From NCBI RefSeq assembly GCF_042453785.1, contig NC_091661.1:29255501-29319500 (forward strand): 64,000 nucleotides of DNA, read 5' to 3'. Under the pieces are notes generated by a model that saw only the letters and a list, made by a program, of their open reading frames with translations, did not search any database and was not told the DNA's origin. Both the position numbers and the translations under genes were made by a program. The DNA comes from Malus domestica. Taxonomy: Eukaryota > Streptophyta > Magnoliopsida > Rosales > Rosaceae. This document shows positions 36,447 through 47,349 of the stretch, piece by piece (position 1 is the first letter of the stretch; each line of letters begins with the position of its first letter).

Positions 36447-37695
36447 ATGGGCAAGGGAGGCCAATCCTGCAATGGCATGGTTAGAGATGTCAAACCTGTG
36501 GAGAAGGAAAACATGGCTGCTTGGCTCGTTGATGTTAACACCATCAAGATCCTACCTTTCAAGCTCCCCACTATTGGTAATAATCTCTCTCCTTTTTAAT
36601 TTCGTTGTTGTTCTGTTCGGTTTTTAGTTTCAGTTTGCAGTTCTATATTTTTTTTTGTTTTCTTGGATGTATAGCTAACTTGTTTTTCCCCTATTTTGTT
36701 GGGATTTCTTTATTTTAGGACCGAATGATGTTCAAATTCGAATTAAGGCTGTCGGCATTTGCGGAAGTGATGTTCACTACCTCAAGACCATGAAATGTGC
36801 GGATTTTGAGGTTAAAGAGCCGATGGTGATCGGACATGAGTGTGCTGGGATCGTAGACAAAGTTGGGAGCGAGGTGAAGCATCTGGTGCCCGGTGACCGA
36901 GTGGCGGTTGAGCCCGGCATCAGCTGCGCACATTGCCAGCAGTGCAAAGGAGGCCGCTACAATCTCTGTCCCGACATGAAGTTTTTCGCCACCCCACCGG
37001 TTCACGGTGCCTTGGCTAATCAGATTGTGCACCCTGCAGATCTGTGCTTTAAGTTGCCGGAAAATGTGAGCTTGGAGGAAGGGGCAATGTGTGAACCCTT
37101 GAGTGTTGGGGTTCACGCTTGTCGGCGAGCCAATGTTGGTCCTGAAACAACTGTTCTGATCATCGGCGCAGGGCCTATTGGTCTGGTCTCAGTTTTGGCC
37201 GCTCGTGCTTTCGGGGCACCAAGAATTGTTATAGTGGATATGGATGACAAGCGTCTAGCGATGGCAAAGTCTCTCGGGGCTGATGACACCGTCAAAGTTT
37301 CAACAAAAATGGACGATTTAGATGATGAAGTTGCCGAAATTAAAAAAGCCATGATCTCCGAAGTGGATGTGACCTTCGATTGTGTGGGTTTCAACAAAAC
37401 CATGGCGACCGGCCTCAATGCTACTCGTCCTGGCGGAAAAGTCTGCCTTGTCGGAATGGGACACGGCCTGATGACAGTGCCTCTCACCCCTGCTGCTGCT
37501 AGGGAGGTCGACGTTGTTGGAGTTTTCAGATACAAGAACACATGGCCGCTTTGCCTCGAGTTTTTGAGGAGTGGGAAGATCGACGTGAAACCGCTTATCA
37601 CGCACCGTTTTGGATTCACGGAGAAGGAGGTGGAAGAAGCGTTTGCAACCAGTGCTCGTGGGGGTAATGCCATCAAAGTAATGTTCAAATTGTAA
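36447..37695 (+). CDS. SDH: NAD-dependent sorbitol dehydrogenase, SDH-B, two exons
   Basis: Exon 1 is 36447-36576 and exon 2 is 36719-37695, giving 368 residues. Catalytic zinc ligands are Cys58, His83 and Glu84, with Glu169 nearby. The structural zinc cysteines are 113, 116, 119 and 127. GAGPIG is at 193-198, and Asp217 fits NAD specificity. The start is the first Met ([10 protein letters not shown]), in the same context (AAAAAATGGG) as C and D. Only intron 1 remains; the positions of introns 2, 3 and 4 of SDH-A are joined exactly, without extra or missing bases. Substitutions such as VHGALANQ and the ending VMFKL distinguish it from its neighbours. The 5' leader repeats TCCGTGTAT three times. 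The 3' UTR is G-rich. Confidence 0.95.
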
Positions 37696-37740
37696 AGACA
37701 GTGACAAGTTTTGTTTATCAAATTCTTAGTAGAATGTAGA

Positions 37741-37792
37741 GGGTGGGTGAGGGTGGGTGGCGGTGGGGCTCGCGATGGGGGTGGGGGTGGGG
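37741..37792 (+). other. G-rich tract in the SDH-B 3' UTR
   Basis: Starting about 45 bases after the stop, the transcript strand has many GGG and GGGG runs separated by one to a few bases (such as GGGTGGGTGAGGGTGGG). That is the pattern of a G-quadruplex. SDH-C, whose 3' UTR is otherwise similar, has only a weaker G/A tract here. Confidence 0.7.
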
Positions 37793-38050
37793 AGATATTA
37801 TTTACGTCATCACAATAAGCACGTTCCATTCCATTGTATGGTTTTTTAAGTAATGACAGTATTACTTTTCGTGGGCTTCTCGTTCTGTTTGTTTTGTATA
37901 TTAGTCCTGCAACTGCAAAGCTTAACAAAAGGACTCCTTACCTGTTTACTAACTTAACCTTTGAAATAGAGTGCTTTAGATCCATTCCAACGTTCTATTT
38001 TTTCATCCATGGTGATATCCGACTGACCATAAACAGTGGAAAAAAATTAA

Positions 38051-38198
38051 GGGGTGTGCTATCTATACATCTCATTTTACTTCTCACACTCCTTGAACAT
38101 TTATGTTTGTTTATTTTCTTCAATTCATCTGATCCAATGATCGAAAATTAAAAATATGTGTGAGAAGGAAGATGGGGTGTGTGTGGATATCACACCCC
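38051..38198. mobile_element. hAT-type MITE, GGGGTGTG family
   Basis: Same 148-bp length as the copy at 15541, in opposite orientation. It begins GGGGTGTGCTATCTATAC and ends GTGTGGATATCACACCCC. The flanks both contain AAAATTAA. It lies about 350 bp downstream of the SDH-B stop. Confidence 0.78.
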
Positions 38199-38423
38199 TA
38201 AAATTAAAATGTTATTTTGCCACCCATTATTAACAAAAGCGAGATAAGCCATATGGTTGTTCCCCAATAATTGTGGGTATTGAACAAAAATGCCACGGTT
38301 GGTAAGCCGATGCCTCAATATTCGTGGCTATAGCTTAATTTTTTAATAGTTTTTTAGAATAGTAAGAAAAGAAAAATACCCTTGTTCTTAAGAGCATTTT
38401 CAAATGAGATGTCAAAAAGTCCA

Positions 38424-38904
38424 TGTAACATCCCACATCAACCAACGGAGAGGGGGTGATGTGCCTTATATGTACATGCCCACCTCCATATAGCACGAGG
38501 CCTTTTGGGAGCTCACTAGTTTCGAGTTCTATCGGACCTCCGAAGTTAAGCGAGTTTGCGCGAGAGCATTCCTAGGATAAGTGGCCCATTGGGAAGTTCT
38601 CATGTGAGTTCCCAAAAAATAAAACCATAAGGGCGTGGCTGAGGCCTAAAGCGGACAATATCGTGCTACGGTGGAGCCGGTCTGGGATGTGATAGAATGG
38701 TATCAGAGCCACTTTGCCGTTCGGTGCGAGTGTGCGGACGAGGATATCGGGCCCCTAAGGGAGATGGATTGTAACATCCCACATCGACTAACGGAGAGGG
38801 GGTGATATGCCTTATATGTACATGCCCACCTTTATATAGCATGAGACCTTTTGGGAACTCACTGGCTTCGGATTCCATCGAAACTCCGAAGTTAAGCGAG
38901 TTCG
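38424..38904 (+). mobile_element. Cassandra TRIM element, second LTR truncated
   Basis: The first LTR is 38424-38694, opening TGTAACATCCCACATC. Positions about 38510-38606 are recognisably 5S rRNA-like (CTCCGAAGTTAAGCGAG, GCGAGAGCATTCCTAGGAT, TTGGGAAGTTCTC), the hallmark of Cassandra. A primer-binding site TGGTATCAGAGCC is at 38698-38710. After only about 60 bp, a purine tract leads into a second LTR at 38770. That LTR breaks off at 38904, inside the 5S-like part, where an unrelated sequence begins. No protein is encoded; such elements move with enzymes of other retrotransposons. Confidence 0.9.
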
Positions 38905-41171
38905 TCACTATGAGCGCATAGGCGGAAGCCGTTTGCAAGTCCGGATTATAACGGTATAGTTATAGAAGTTTGAAATTGGTTATTTACATTTTAGATTATA
39001 AATAAATTGAACTCCCATCTTGTGGAAAAGAAGCCAATCAGATTTAAGCAAGAAAATAAGGGACCAAATCAATTAAAGTAAGGGAGGACCAATCAAAAAA
39101 TTTGAAAAAGAGGGAGTTAGCCAATGAGGAGATGAGAGAGAGAAGCTCTCAACTTCCCTTCCCGTAGCCCTTCACACGCAGAAACCTGATTTTGACCCGA
39201 AGTGGTTTCCGGCGGTCTTCCACCATTTTTCAGGCGATTCATTCACATCCAACACCTGCAACTTCTTCCATCACTTCCCATCTACCATTTCCGCCCAAAA
39301 TTGAAGGGTTTTAGGTCCATTTTTGTGTAGAACTTCACCAGAGAACCCGGAGGTCCTCGATGGCGATTCGTCGATCCGGCGAGCTGCACCACCCTTAATC
39401 AATTTCCCTTGGACCCAAGAACAAGACCCAACCAGTGATAGGGGCATTGGAACACCGAGGAATGAGAATCGAAGAACACCCACCTTAGGTTTCCGGTGGG
39501 TGCGAGCTAAATTGGAGTTTTTCCAAGCCAAATTGGACTTGGCCACAGGTATAAAACTTTCTCTACTCATTGAGATCTTCATTTCTATGAAATTTGAGAA
39601 TTTTTAGAAACAGTTGATTTTTCCGGCGAGTAGGGACGGCCGACCATTATGTACGGCAGTGAATGGGCCGAGGTATCCCCTAACCTTCCTAGGCTAAATT
39701 TGATACCCCAATTCCATATGTGAAGTCCGATTGATGGAATTTCATCGTTTGAACATAGTTATGATACAAATCGTTACTTGATCCTTATATGAATTGACGA
39801 TCCGACCGTTGGATCGTCACCAAACTTTAATACATTATAATACATAATATTTGAGGACAATAGAAACTAACGGATTGGGAATCCGACAAACGGATCTTCC
39901 CGAACTGGATTTGTAAGCTCGTAAAATGAAACGTCGGTCGCCACTTAATTCTAGCAATTGGCGGAAATCCGACCGTTGGATCGTAATGAAATTTTAGTAT
40001 GATGTTCTAGAAGCATAATGTGTATCTTGAGGATGTATTTTATGTAAATTACATGTTCTAGTGATAAGCATTCTAAGACGTTATTTGATAATTGTTCTAA
40101 GCGATGATGATTCGTGATGCCTCGATATTTGTGCTAGGGAATTGTAGCACGGACTTCAGTTGAGTGAGTCTTTTCCTTTTTATAGTATATATATGATTGA
40201 TAGTTCAACAAATGCTTTTAAATTGATTTAGGCATTTTATGCCATGTCATATATATATATATATATTTTAAATACTATCATATGGTTGAGTTTTAAATTG
40301 CATCATGGCATATCCATATGCATATTACCTGCATATAATTGTTGTGAATGCTTGGAAGTGTTAAGGTGAACGCGGGACGCTCAAGTAAGTTCAGGTGAGT
40401 TTATGGTGTTATTTGAAATGATTGAGTTATGGCATGACTATATTTATGCTTTATGCAACTCCAACACTGTCGTACAGGTTGCAATAATAGGCAACTCCGA
40501 CCTTGTCGTACATGTTGCAATAATAGGCAACTTCAACATTGTCGTACATGTTGCCTATTGAGTAGTACAAGTTGCCTTAGGCAACTCCGACTCGTGTGTT
40601 ATCATAGATTGATTTATGAGTCGTATAGGTTGCCTTAGGCAATTCTGACTCATGTGTCAGCATAGATTGATGAGCACCTGATTTTATTATACCGCTGCTG
40701 ATATGTAGTGATTTGGAATATTTCTGGATTTACTGTTGAGTTGCATTTGATTTCATACTTATATGTAGTATGATTTTTTGGAAACTATACAGGTTTTACA
40801 ATAATGGGTTATAACATTTTCAAAAGGTTTTTATTAGAACTTTATTTTCAGGCCCACTCACCTTTGTTTTTTCCCCATCCAGGTTTTAATAGCTGAGCTT
40901 TCTTATTGACGAGAATTCGTGGCAAATCTTGGTATTAGAGATTACCTTTTATGGTACGATTCTCAATCTACTCTACTGTACTTTACTTATACTCTGACTT
41001 CACGTGTGAAATGCGTTCATTCATGCTCATAGCGCACTCTTCTATTTAGGCACTTTTAGGTTTAAATTCATTCACATTTTCCACATCACTACACTTTATG
41101 GCTTCGCCACCTTCCAGGTGTCGGCCAACACAACTTGATTCGGAGTCCTAGTGGACAATCCAGGTCGGGAT
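38905..41171. mobile_element. TE-derived block inserted between Cassandra sequences, possibly a long LTR
   Basis: It starts where the Cassandra second LTR is broken and ends where an inverted Cassandra LTR begins. There is no coding region. It includes a CT-rich leader, GATCCGACCGTTGGATCGT twice, the tandem repeat at 40455-40676, and a stretch with CCCACTCACCTTTGTTTTTTCC near 40855. These features resemble long LTRs of Ty3/gypsy elements, but I cannot see matching ends, a primer-binding site or a target duplication. Confidence 0.35.
40455..40676 (+). repeat. 36-bp tandem repeat and following 58-65-bp repeat with palindromes
   Basis: Three 36-bp units start GCAACTCC/TTC and contain TTGTCGTACATGTTGC. 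They are followed by two longer units that share GTTGCCTTAGGCAA, GACTC and CATAGATTGAT. AGTTGCCTTAGGCAACT is a perfect palindrome apart from its central base. Each unit can pair its GCAAC and GTTGC ends. Confidence 0.8.
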
Positions 41172-41383
41172 GTGTCCATGCCCTCACGGTTTTATTTTTG
41201 GGAACTCACACAAGAACTTCCCAGTGGGTCACCCATCATGGGATTGCTCTCGCGCGAACTCGCTTAACATCGGAGTTCCGATGGAACCCGAAGCCAGTGA
41301 ACACCCAAAAGGTCTTGTGTTATAGGAGGTGGGCATGTACATATAAGGCTTAGAGGATCCACTCCCCTGGGTAGTGTGGGATG
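41172..41383 (-). mobile_element. Cassandra LTR, inverted and partial
   Basis: On the minus strand it reads through the same LTR: TTACATCCCACACTACCC, CTTATATGTACATGCCCACC, then the 5S-like GTTAAGCGAGTTCGCGCGAG and GGGTGACCCACTGGGAAG. The LTR 3' end is missing at about 41172. It directly abuts the plus-strand LTR at 41393. Confidence 0.85.
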
Positions 41384-41392
41384 TAATAATAT

Positions 41393-41686
41393 TATAACAT
41401 CCCATATCGACCAATAGAGAGGGGGTGATGTGCGTTATACGTACATGCCCACCTCCATATAGCACGAGGCTTTTTGGGAGTTCACTGGCTTCGGGTTCCA
41501 TCGGAACTTTTTAGTTAAGCGAGTTCGCGCGAGAGCAATCCTATGATGGATGACCCACTGGGAAGTTCTCGTGTGAATTCCCAGAAACAAAATCGTGAGG
41601 GCATGGTCAGGACCCAAATAAGACAATATCGTGCTACGGCAGAGTCGAGCTCGGGATGTTGTGGGGGCCCGGGCCGGGATGTGACA
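41393..41686 (+). mobile_element. Cassandra solo LTR
   Basis: It runs from TATAACATCCCATATCGACC to GGGCCGGGATGTGACA, about 294 bp. The 5S-like middle has TTAAGCGAGTTCGCGCGAG and GACCCACTGGGAAGTTCTC. No primer-binding site or internal region follows, so it is a solo LTR. The canonical TG start has changed to TA. Confidence 0.85.
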
Positions 41687-43014
41687 GTCTACATCAACAA
41701 TAACAGTAATAAAAGACATCACTAGTGTTTTCCAACCAAAATACAAATTCCTATGTGACATGACATAAAAATGCAGCAGATAAAGTTGCTGTCAAATTTG
41801 ACAACATCTTCAAATCTATTTTTAGTAATTAATAAATACCTTTTATAATTTTTTAATAGTTATCTTTTGTTTTAAAATACTAATTACAACTATAAAAAGT
41901 AAATAATGTAATAAATAATAGTTTAAATTTGACATATCGGTTGGAGAACAGAATTGATACAAAGATCGATGGGCCACATAAGCCTTCAAATTTAAATTTG
42001 TGTTTAAATTTTGACATCTCCTTTAGATGGTCTAAAGCATTCTTACCTAACAGGCTACCTCCTTTGCTCTACCGAATACTCTTGAGCAGTTTTTCTACCC
42101 TGCGCATTACCCACATGCAAATGCATTGCTCATCAACTTCTAAAACCTGATCACGATCACTTGTTTTCATTTTAAAAAAAAAAATGAAAGGCCAAGATTT
42201 GATTAAGTGAGCTGATGCTCAATTTCTGCGCCCATGTAGGTGATGCGCATGAGAAAAATTGTACTCTTTAGAGCAAATTTTTGTTAGGCTTTTTGGGATG
42301 CAAAGGAAGAGGTCTAAGACTCTAAGTTACAGTTCATGTTCGACAAAAAAATTGTACTATGGATGGAATTATGCAACAATAAGAATATATATATTTTTTT
42401 TTGTCAAATAACAATAAGAATATAAGATAGTGTTAGGAATGTGCAACCGGACAAAATAAAATATCTTAAAGCAAAAAGGGTTGACATGGACTCAAAATAT
42501 AAGTGCAAAAGAGCTATTTTATCAGTGGAGGGCATTTTCAATATGTGACATGGCACAACTAGAACAAAAATAAAACCGCGTCGAGAGAAGAATGATGGCG
42601 GGATTTAGACCGGAATTACTCGTAAATCGGCATAGACCTCCTAAAGTGAAGATTTAGGACAATTTTGAACAAAGTTTTTGGGAGGACTAAAGTATAGTCT
42701 AATTTTGTTGTAAACATAATCAAACTCAAGCGTAAGCTGGTGGATCAGTTTAATTGTAACCACGAACATAGTGAAATTCTTCATAACCTTTCCAAGCCTA
42801 AAATGAGTGGATAACCGTAGTTTTCCATCAGTTGTTTTCTTTTTTAACAAAATAAAAAATGCAAGATAGAGTAAGCTTATTGACTTGTTCAAGTGACTTT
42901 ACTCACATCTACTATAAACCCTTCATTCAACACATATGACCAGTTGTTGTTGAGGCGGGTTTGAGTGTGTATTGCCGTGGCATTTGTTATCCAACTGTTA
43001 TTATAACTAGGGTT

Positions 43015-43140
43015 CGAATTGTTGACCGTCTAGCGGCCCTCTGACATTCATACTCCACTTCGAAGAAACTTCATCACTGATCTTTGATGCGCCGAGTTGG
43101 CAACAGAAACCCCAAAGGACGGTTAATCTGACGGTTATTA
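43015..43140 (+). promoter_or_regulatory. Distal conserved upstream block of SDH-C
   Basis: Shares AATTGTTGACCG, CTGACATTCAT-like sequence, CACTTCGAAGAAACTTCATC and GATGCGCCGA with SDH-D (49570-49745), and the TTGACCGT start with A and B. About 2.6 kb upstream of the start codon. Confidence 0.4.
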
Positions 43141-43593
43141 TTTAATGAGTTTTCTTTGGTCCTTGGGATGTTCACATTGCAACATTTATGAGTAATTTAG
43201 TCGTTTGACAATTTAGTTTGCCGACCAAAAGAATTGATAAATAGATCATACATTTTTATTTGATAAACTTCATGTTTATACCATTCGCTAAAATAAATAA
43301 GACTAACTTGCATCTTTAAATGGTGGCCAGGAAAAAGCTAAAATGTCTCTGTGAGTCTTCACAGCCTCAAGAATAATGGTTTGCCGTGGCAAAGCCACCA
43401 ATTGGTCCATTTTGATATAAAATAATATATTTTTAAATAGTAAATTATGTTGATTGATTTTAACCAATGCGTCTTAAATTCAAACACTACCATCTTCTCA
43501 AAGTCTAAATGAATTTAGTCGCCAAAATAAATAAAAGATTTATTTGATGGATCCCACATATCAAATGAGTTTTTTTTTTCCAACATCAAATGA

Positions 43594-43780
43594 GGGAATT
43601 TCTCCAATTATGTTTGCTTCTTGCAACCCTAATCTTAGTTTATGATCAAAATTGCCAAGCTATCTACCAAAAAATTGATTCGACGTGGGACCCACGAGAT
43701 GGGTAAAGAGTATGTTTGCTACATCAATCTGACTCTGCATGTCGTGGAATCCATTCAACAGTCCCTAATATCCGTTGATT
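43594..43780 (+). promoter_or_regulatory. Proximal conserved upstream block of SDH-C
   Basis: Contains CCAATTATGTTTGCTTCTTG, CGACGTGGGACCCACGAGAT, ATCTGACTCTGCATGTCGTG and CCTAATATCCGTTGATT, in the order of the A, B and D blocks. About 1.9 kb upstream of the start codon. Confidence 0.5.
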
Positions 43781-44239
43781 ATTTGTTTAGGTGCGCCCCT
43801 ACACAGATGGTTAAGTTTCAACTTTGTCTCTCAAATATTACAAGTTTGAGACCTAATTATGATCAATAGTTGTGTGACAATTTATATTTATATTTTTTAG
43901 TATTATCATATAAAAAAATATAATGCAAGAGAGACTTTGTTTTATAGATCACATTTAAATGAGTAATGCAAGATAAATTAAATTTGTAGATTAAATGATA
44001 TGTTGCTAATAAAAAAAATGAAACATTCATAAAAATGGTTTGGCCTAAGTTTATCTTAACAAAAAAAACCATGTTATACCTTTATTTAATGAAAAGACTT
44101 AAATTTTAATGAAAAACCCTTAAACTTTAATAAAAAATAAAAATAAAAAAACTAAGATTTTAATGAAAAAAGACATAATTCTAATATTAAAAAATATTTT
44201 TAAAAAAAAAACTGACGCACGAGACCTGCTCATCTCACA

Positions 44240-44428
44240 CATACTGTTTATGAAACTTACTATATTGTTTATAAAACTTAACGGTACTACATTGTTTCTG
44301 AAACTTACTATATTGTTTATGAAATTTACTACACTGTTTATGATATTTAACGGTACTATACTGTTTATGAAACTTACTACACTATTTGTGGAATTTAACG
44401 GTATGATACTGTTTATGAAACTTAACGC
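44240..44428 (+). repeat. Minisatellite of about 22 bp
   Basis: Eight or so units on the theme TTTATGAAACTTACTACACTG, some replaced by TTTAACGGTACTA. The periodic open frame over it (44163-44435) is a consequence of the repeat. Confidence 0.75.
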
Positions 44429-44680
44429 GCACTAGGCACACATGATTTTATTTTATGTTTTTTTTTCTTTTTGTCCTTATCATTAAATAAAGTTATTAGA
44501 TGGTTTTTGGTTAAAATGCAAAGTATTGAAGTCATTTTCATTCATTTTCCTAAAAAAATAAGCATGTTAATCAACATTTAAGTAATAATCAAATTATCAA
44601 ACTTCCAAGTCATTTAGTTTACACAATTTAATCTACAAATTTAGTCTCCTAACATTACCCATTTAAATTATCTTTTTAAT

Positions 44681-44841
44681 AAGGGAACTTTAACGAAAAG
44701 TACCCGGTACTGTTCACTTTAACGAAAAACCACATTTTTACACTAAAAAGTCAATCATGATACTATTCACTTTACCCTTTATTTTGTCCTTATCATTAAA
44801 ACTCAAAGTTTTCAAGCCCTTTTCATTAATTTTCCTTTTTA
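44681..44841. repeat. Dispersed AT-rich repeat, copy 2
   Basis: Starts AAGGGAACTTTAACG and ends TTCATTAATTTTCCTT. It contains CACATTTTTACACTAAAAAG and AAACTCAAAGTTTTCAAG, shared with 19290-19405. A further partial copy may begin near 44470 (TTTGTCCTTATCATTAAA). Confidence 0.6.
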
Positions 44842-45515
44842 ATAATCGTAAGGTTCATAATAGAAATAAGTTTCTACCTCCAACAAAGAGATGGAGCATT
44901 TTCCAAACAAACTCGTAAAATCTAACTTTAAAATTTTATTTGTGGTTTCAAAATTACAAATTGGTTGGGCTTCTGAGATTGAGAACCGCATCTCAGCCAA
45001 TTACGTGTGATATTCCAGATGTAGACCAAAGTTTCGTTCCAAAGGAGATACCACTCCCAATTTCAATAAGACGCACTTAAATCTAAAAGTGTGATTGTAA
45101 CCAATGAGGGTCATATTTCATAAAAAAATTACCTATCCATTCTACAAACGATGTTGTTAGGGGGTTAAATTATTAAATGTTAGGGAGGGAAATCAGGGGG
45201 AAACGAAACCGCACTAAAGTGCATAGGCATTATTCATTTCCATCGCTGCAATAAAGCATCATATGCGATTATCATATTATTATGTGTGTTATTAATTTAT
45301 GTATTATAAATATTAGTAGATTATATTGCTAATATGAGTCTACAGCAGGGATTAACTAGTATACACACATGTTATAACAATAATTTATATATAACAACGT
45401 GACAATGAAACTGGACAATTCAAAATATGTATAAATAAATCAAGTTGCCTAGTTTTATACAGCTGTGACAACCACAACCAGGTGATCTTGTATCTTCACG
45501 GGCATCCTAGACTAA

Positions 45516-45523
45516 TATAAATA
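45516..45523 (+). promoter_or_regulatory. TATA box of SDH-C
   Basis: TATAAATA followed by CCACCCAGTAGCAACGC, aligned with the B and D promoters. It lies 162 bp before the start codon. Confidence 0.7.
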
Positions 45524-45677
45524 CCACCCAGTAGCAACGCTATTTCCATCAAGAAATCAAAGTAGTCTGTGTATTCCGTGTATTCTGTGGCTTCTGTGTC
45601 TATTTTATTTGGAGAAGAAGTAGTCTGTGTCTTTAAAACACACAAAACACTTCAGAAAAAACAGATAGTAGTAAAAA

Positions 45678-46913
45678 ATGGGTAAGGGAGGCCAATCCTG
45701 CAATGGCGTGGTTAGAGAAGCCAAACCTGTTAAGCAGGAAAACATGGCTGCTTGGCTTGTTGATGTTAACACCATTAAGATCATGCCTTTCAAGCTCCCC
45801 ACTATCGGTATTAATCTGTCTTCTTTTTTTGAATTTAGTCGTTGTTCCTTTCAAATTTCAGTTTTTAAGTTTCCGTGCTCTCTGTTGTATTAGCTAACAT
45901 GTTGCTCCCTATTTTGTTGGGATTTCTTTATTTTAGGACCGAACGACGTTCGAATTCGGATAAAGGCCGTTGGCATTTGCGGAAGTGACGTCCACTACCT
46001 CAAGACAATGAAATGTGCGGATTTTGAGGTTAAAGAGCCAATGGTGATCGGACACGAGTGTGCTGGGATCGTAGACAAAGTTGGGAGCGAGGTGAAGCAT
46101 CTGGTGCCTGGTGATCGCGTGGCGGTTGAGCCCGGCATCAGCTGTGCACGGTGCCAGCAGTGCAAAGGAGGCCGCTACAATCTATGCCCCGACATGAAGT
46201 TTTTCGCCACCCCACCTGTTCATGGTTCATTGGCGAATCAGATTGTGCACCCCGCGGATTTGTGCTTTAAATTGCCGGAAAATGTGAGCTTGGAGGAAGG
46301 GGCAATGTGTGAGCCCTTGAGTGTTGGGGTTCATGCTTGTCGGCGAGCCAATGTTGGCCCCGAAACAACTGTTCTGATCATCGGAGCAGGGCCTATTGGT
46401 CTGGTTTCAGTTTTGGCCGCTCGTGCTTTTGGGGCACCAAGAATTGTCATTGTCGATATGGATGACAAGCGTTTAGCCATGGCAAAGTCTCTCGGCGCTG
46501 ATGGCACCGTCAAAGTTTCAACGAAAATGGAGGATTTAGATGGCGAAGTTGCCAAGATTAAAGAAGCCATGGAATCCGAGGTGGATGTGACCTTTGATTG
46601 TGTGGGTTTCAATAAAACCATGTCCACAGGTCTCAACGCCACTCGTCCCGGCGGCAAAGTCTGCCTTGTCGGAATGGGACACGGCATGATGACAGTGCCT
46701 CTCACTCCTGCTGCTGCTAGAGAGGTTGATGTTGTTGGGGTTTTCCGATACAAGAACACATGGCCGCTTTGCCTCGAATTTTTGAGAAGTGGGAAGATCG
46801 ATGTGAAGCCGCTTATTACACACCGGTATGGATTTACAGAGAAGGAGGTGGAAGAAGCCTTTGCAACAAGTGCTCGTGGGGGCAACGCCATCAAAGTCAT
46901 GTTTAATTTGTAA
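45678..46913 (+). CDS. SDH: NAD-dependent sorbitol dehydrogenase, SDH-C, two exons
   Basis: Exon 1 is 45678-45807, intron 45808-45936, exon 2 45937-46913. The product has 368 residues with all catalytic and structural zinc ligands and GAGPIG in the same positions as SDH-B. Distinguishing changes include VREAKPVKQ near the N-terminus, ADGTVKV where B has ADDTVKV, HRYGFTE in place of HRFGFTE, and the ending VMFNL. The 3' UTR (AAAGACAGCTACATGTTTTGG) is clearly related to that of SDH-B and not to those of A, D and E. B and C therefore look like the youngest pair. The frame is intact, and nothing suggests loss of function. Confidence 0.95.
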
Positions 46914-47349
46914 AGACAGCTACATGTTTTGGTTAACGAATTCTTATTAGAATGTAGAGAAAGGGAGAGGGGGATTATTTGCATGTCATAACTCAATAAG
47001 CAAAGTTCCATGTTTTTTTTAATCTGTTACGATGAAGCTTAATAGAAACCGCTTACTCATTTACCAAGAGCGAGAAATTCCAGGGTTATTGCCCAAGAAG
47101 GGTGGCTATTGAACCAAAATGCCACGGTTGGTGAGCCGCGGTCACAACATTCGTTGCCATAACCGAACTGTAGGAAAGAGCACGAAAAGAATGGTCTTTT
47201 CGGTACTCTACTTGAATCAAACTTTTTAAACTGAAAAATAATTTTTAAAGTTTTAGGCCTTAAAAACTTATTTAGTAGGACTATTTTAAAAAACTGAACT
47301 TAAGTTCTCTAAAAACATAAAAAGTGAGTTTTTAGAGTTTTTAAACTTA

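Larger units (their letters stand above)
41687..45515. other. Spacer between Cassandra LTRs and SDH-C promoter
   Basis: No gene is seen. It holds conserved upstream blocks of SDH-C, a 22-bp minisatellite and a dispersed repeat. From about 44930 to 45480 it resembles the SDH-D upstream region at 51000-51800 (shared GGAGATACCA.TCCCAATT, AAGTGTG.TTGTAAC.AATG). Confidence 0.55.

Noticed and set aside
37113-37928. Long minus-strand open frame across SDH-B (and similar ones over A, C, D and E)
   Set aside because: The antisense frame is open because of the codon usage of the SDH sequence. It repeats in each copy at the same place and has no recognisable domain, promoter or introns.
38510-38606. 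5S rRNA gene
   Set aside because: The similarity lies inside a Cassandra LTR, with many changes and without the complete 5S sequence or a T-run terminator at the right place. It is part of the retroelement, not a ribosomal gene.
39323-39607. 94-codon open frames on both strands near 39300-39600
   Set aside because: They overlap on opposite strands in LTR-like leader sequence with no domain. The proline- and arginine-rich composition is typical of chance frames in such GC-richer stretches.
44163-44435. 90-codon open frame rich in MKLT/LFM motifs
   Set aside because: It is the translation of a 22-bp minisatellite.
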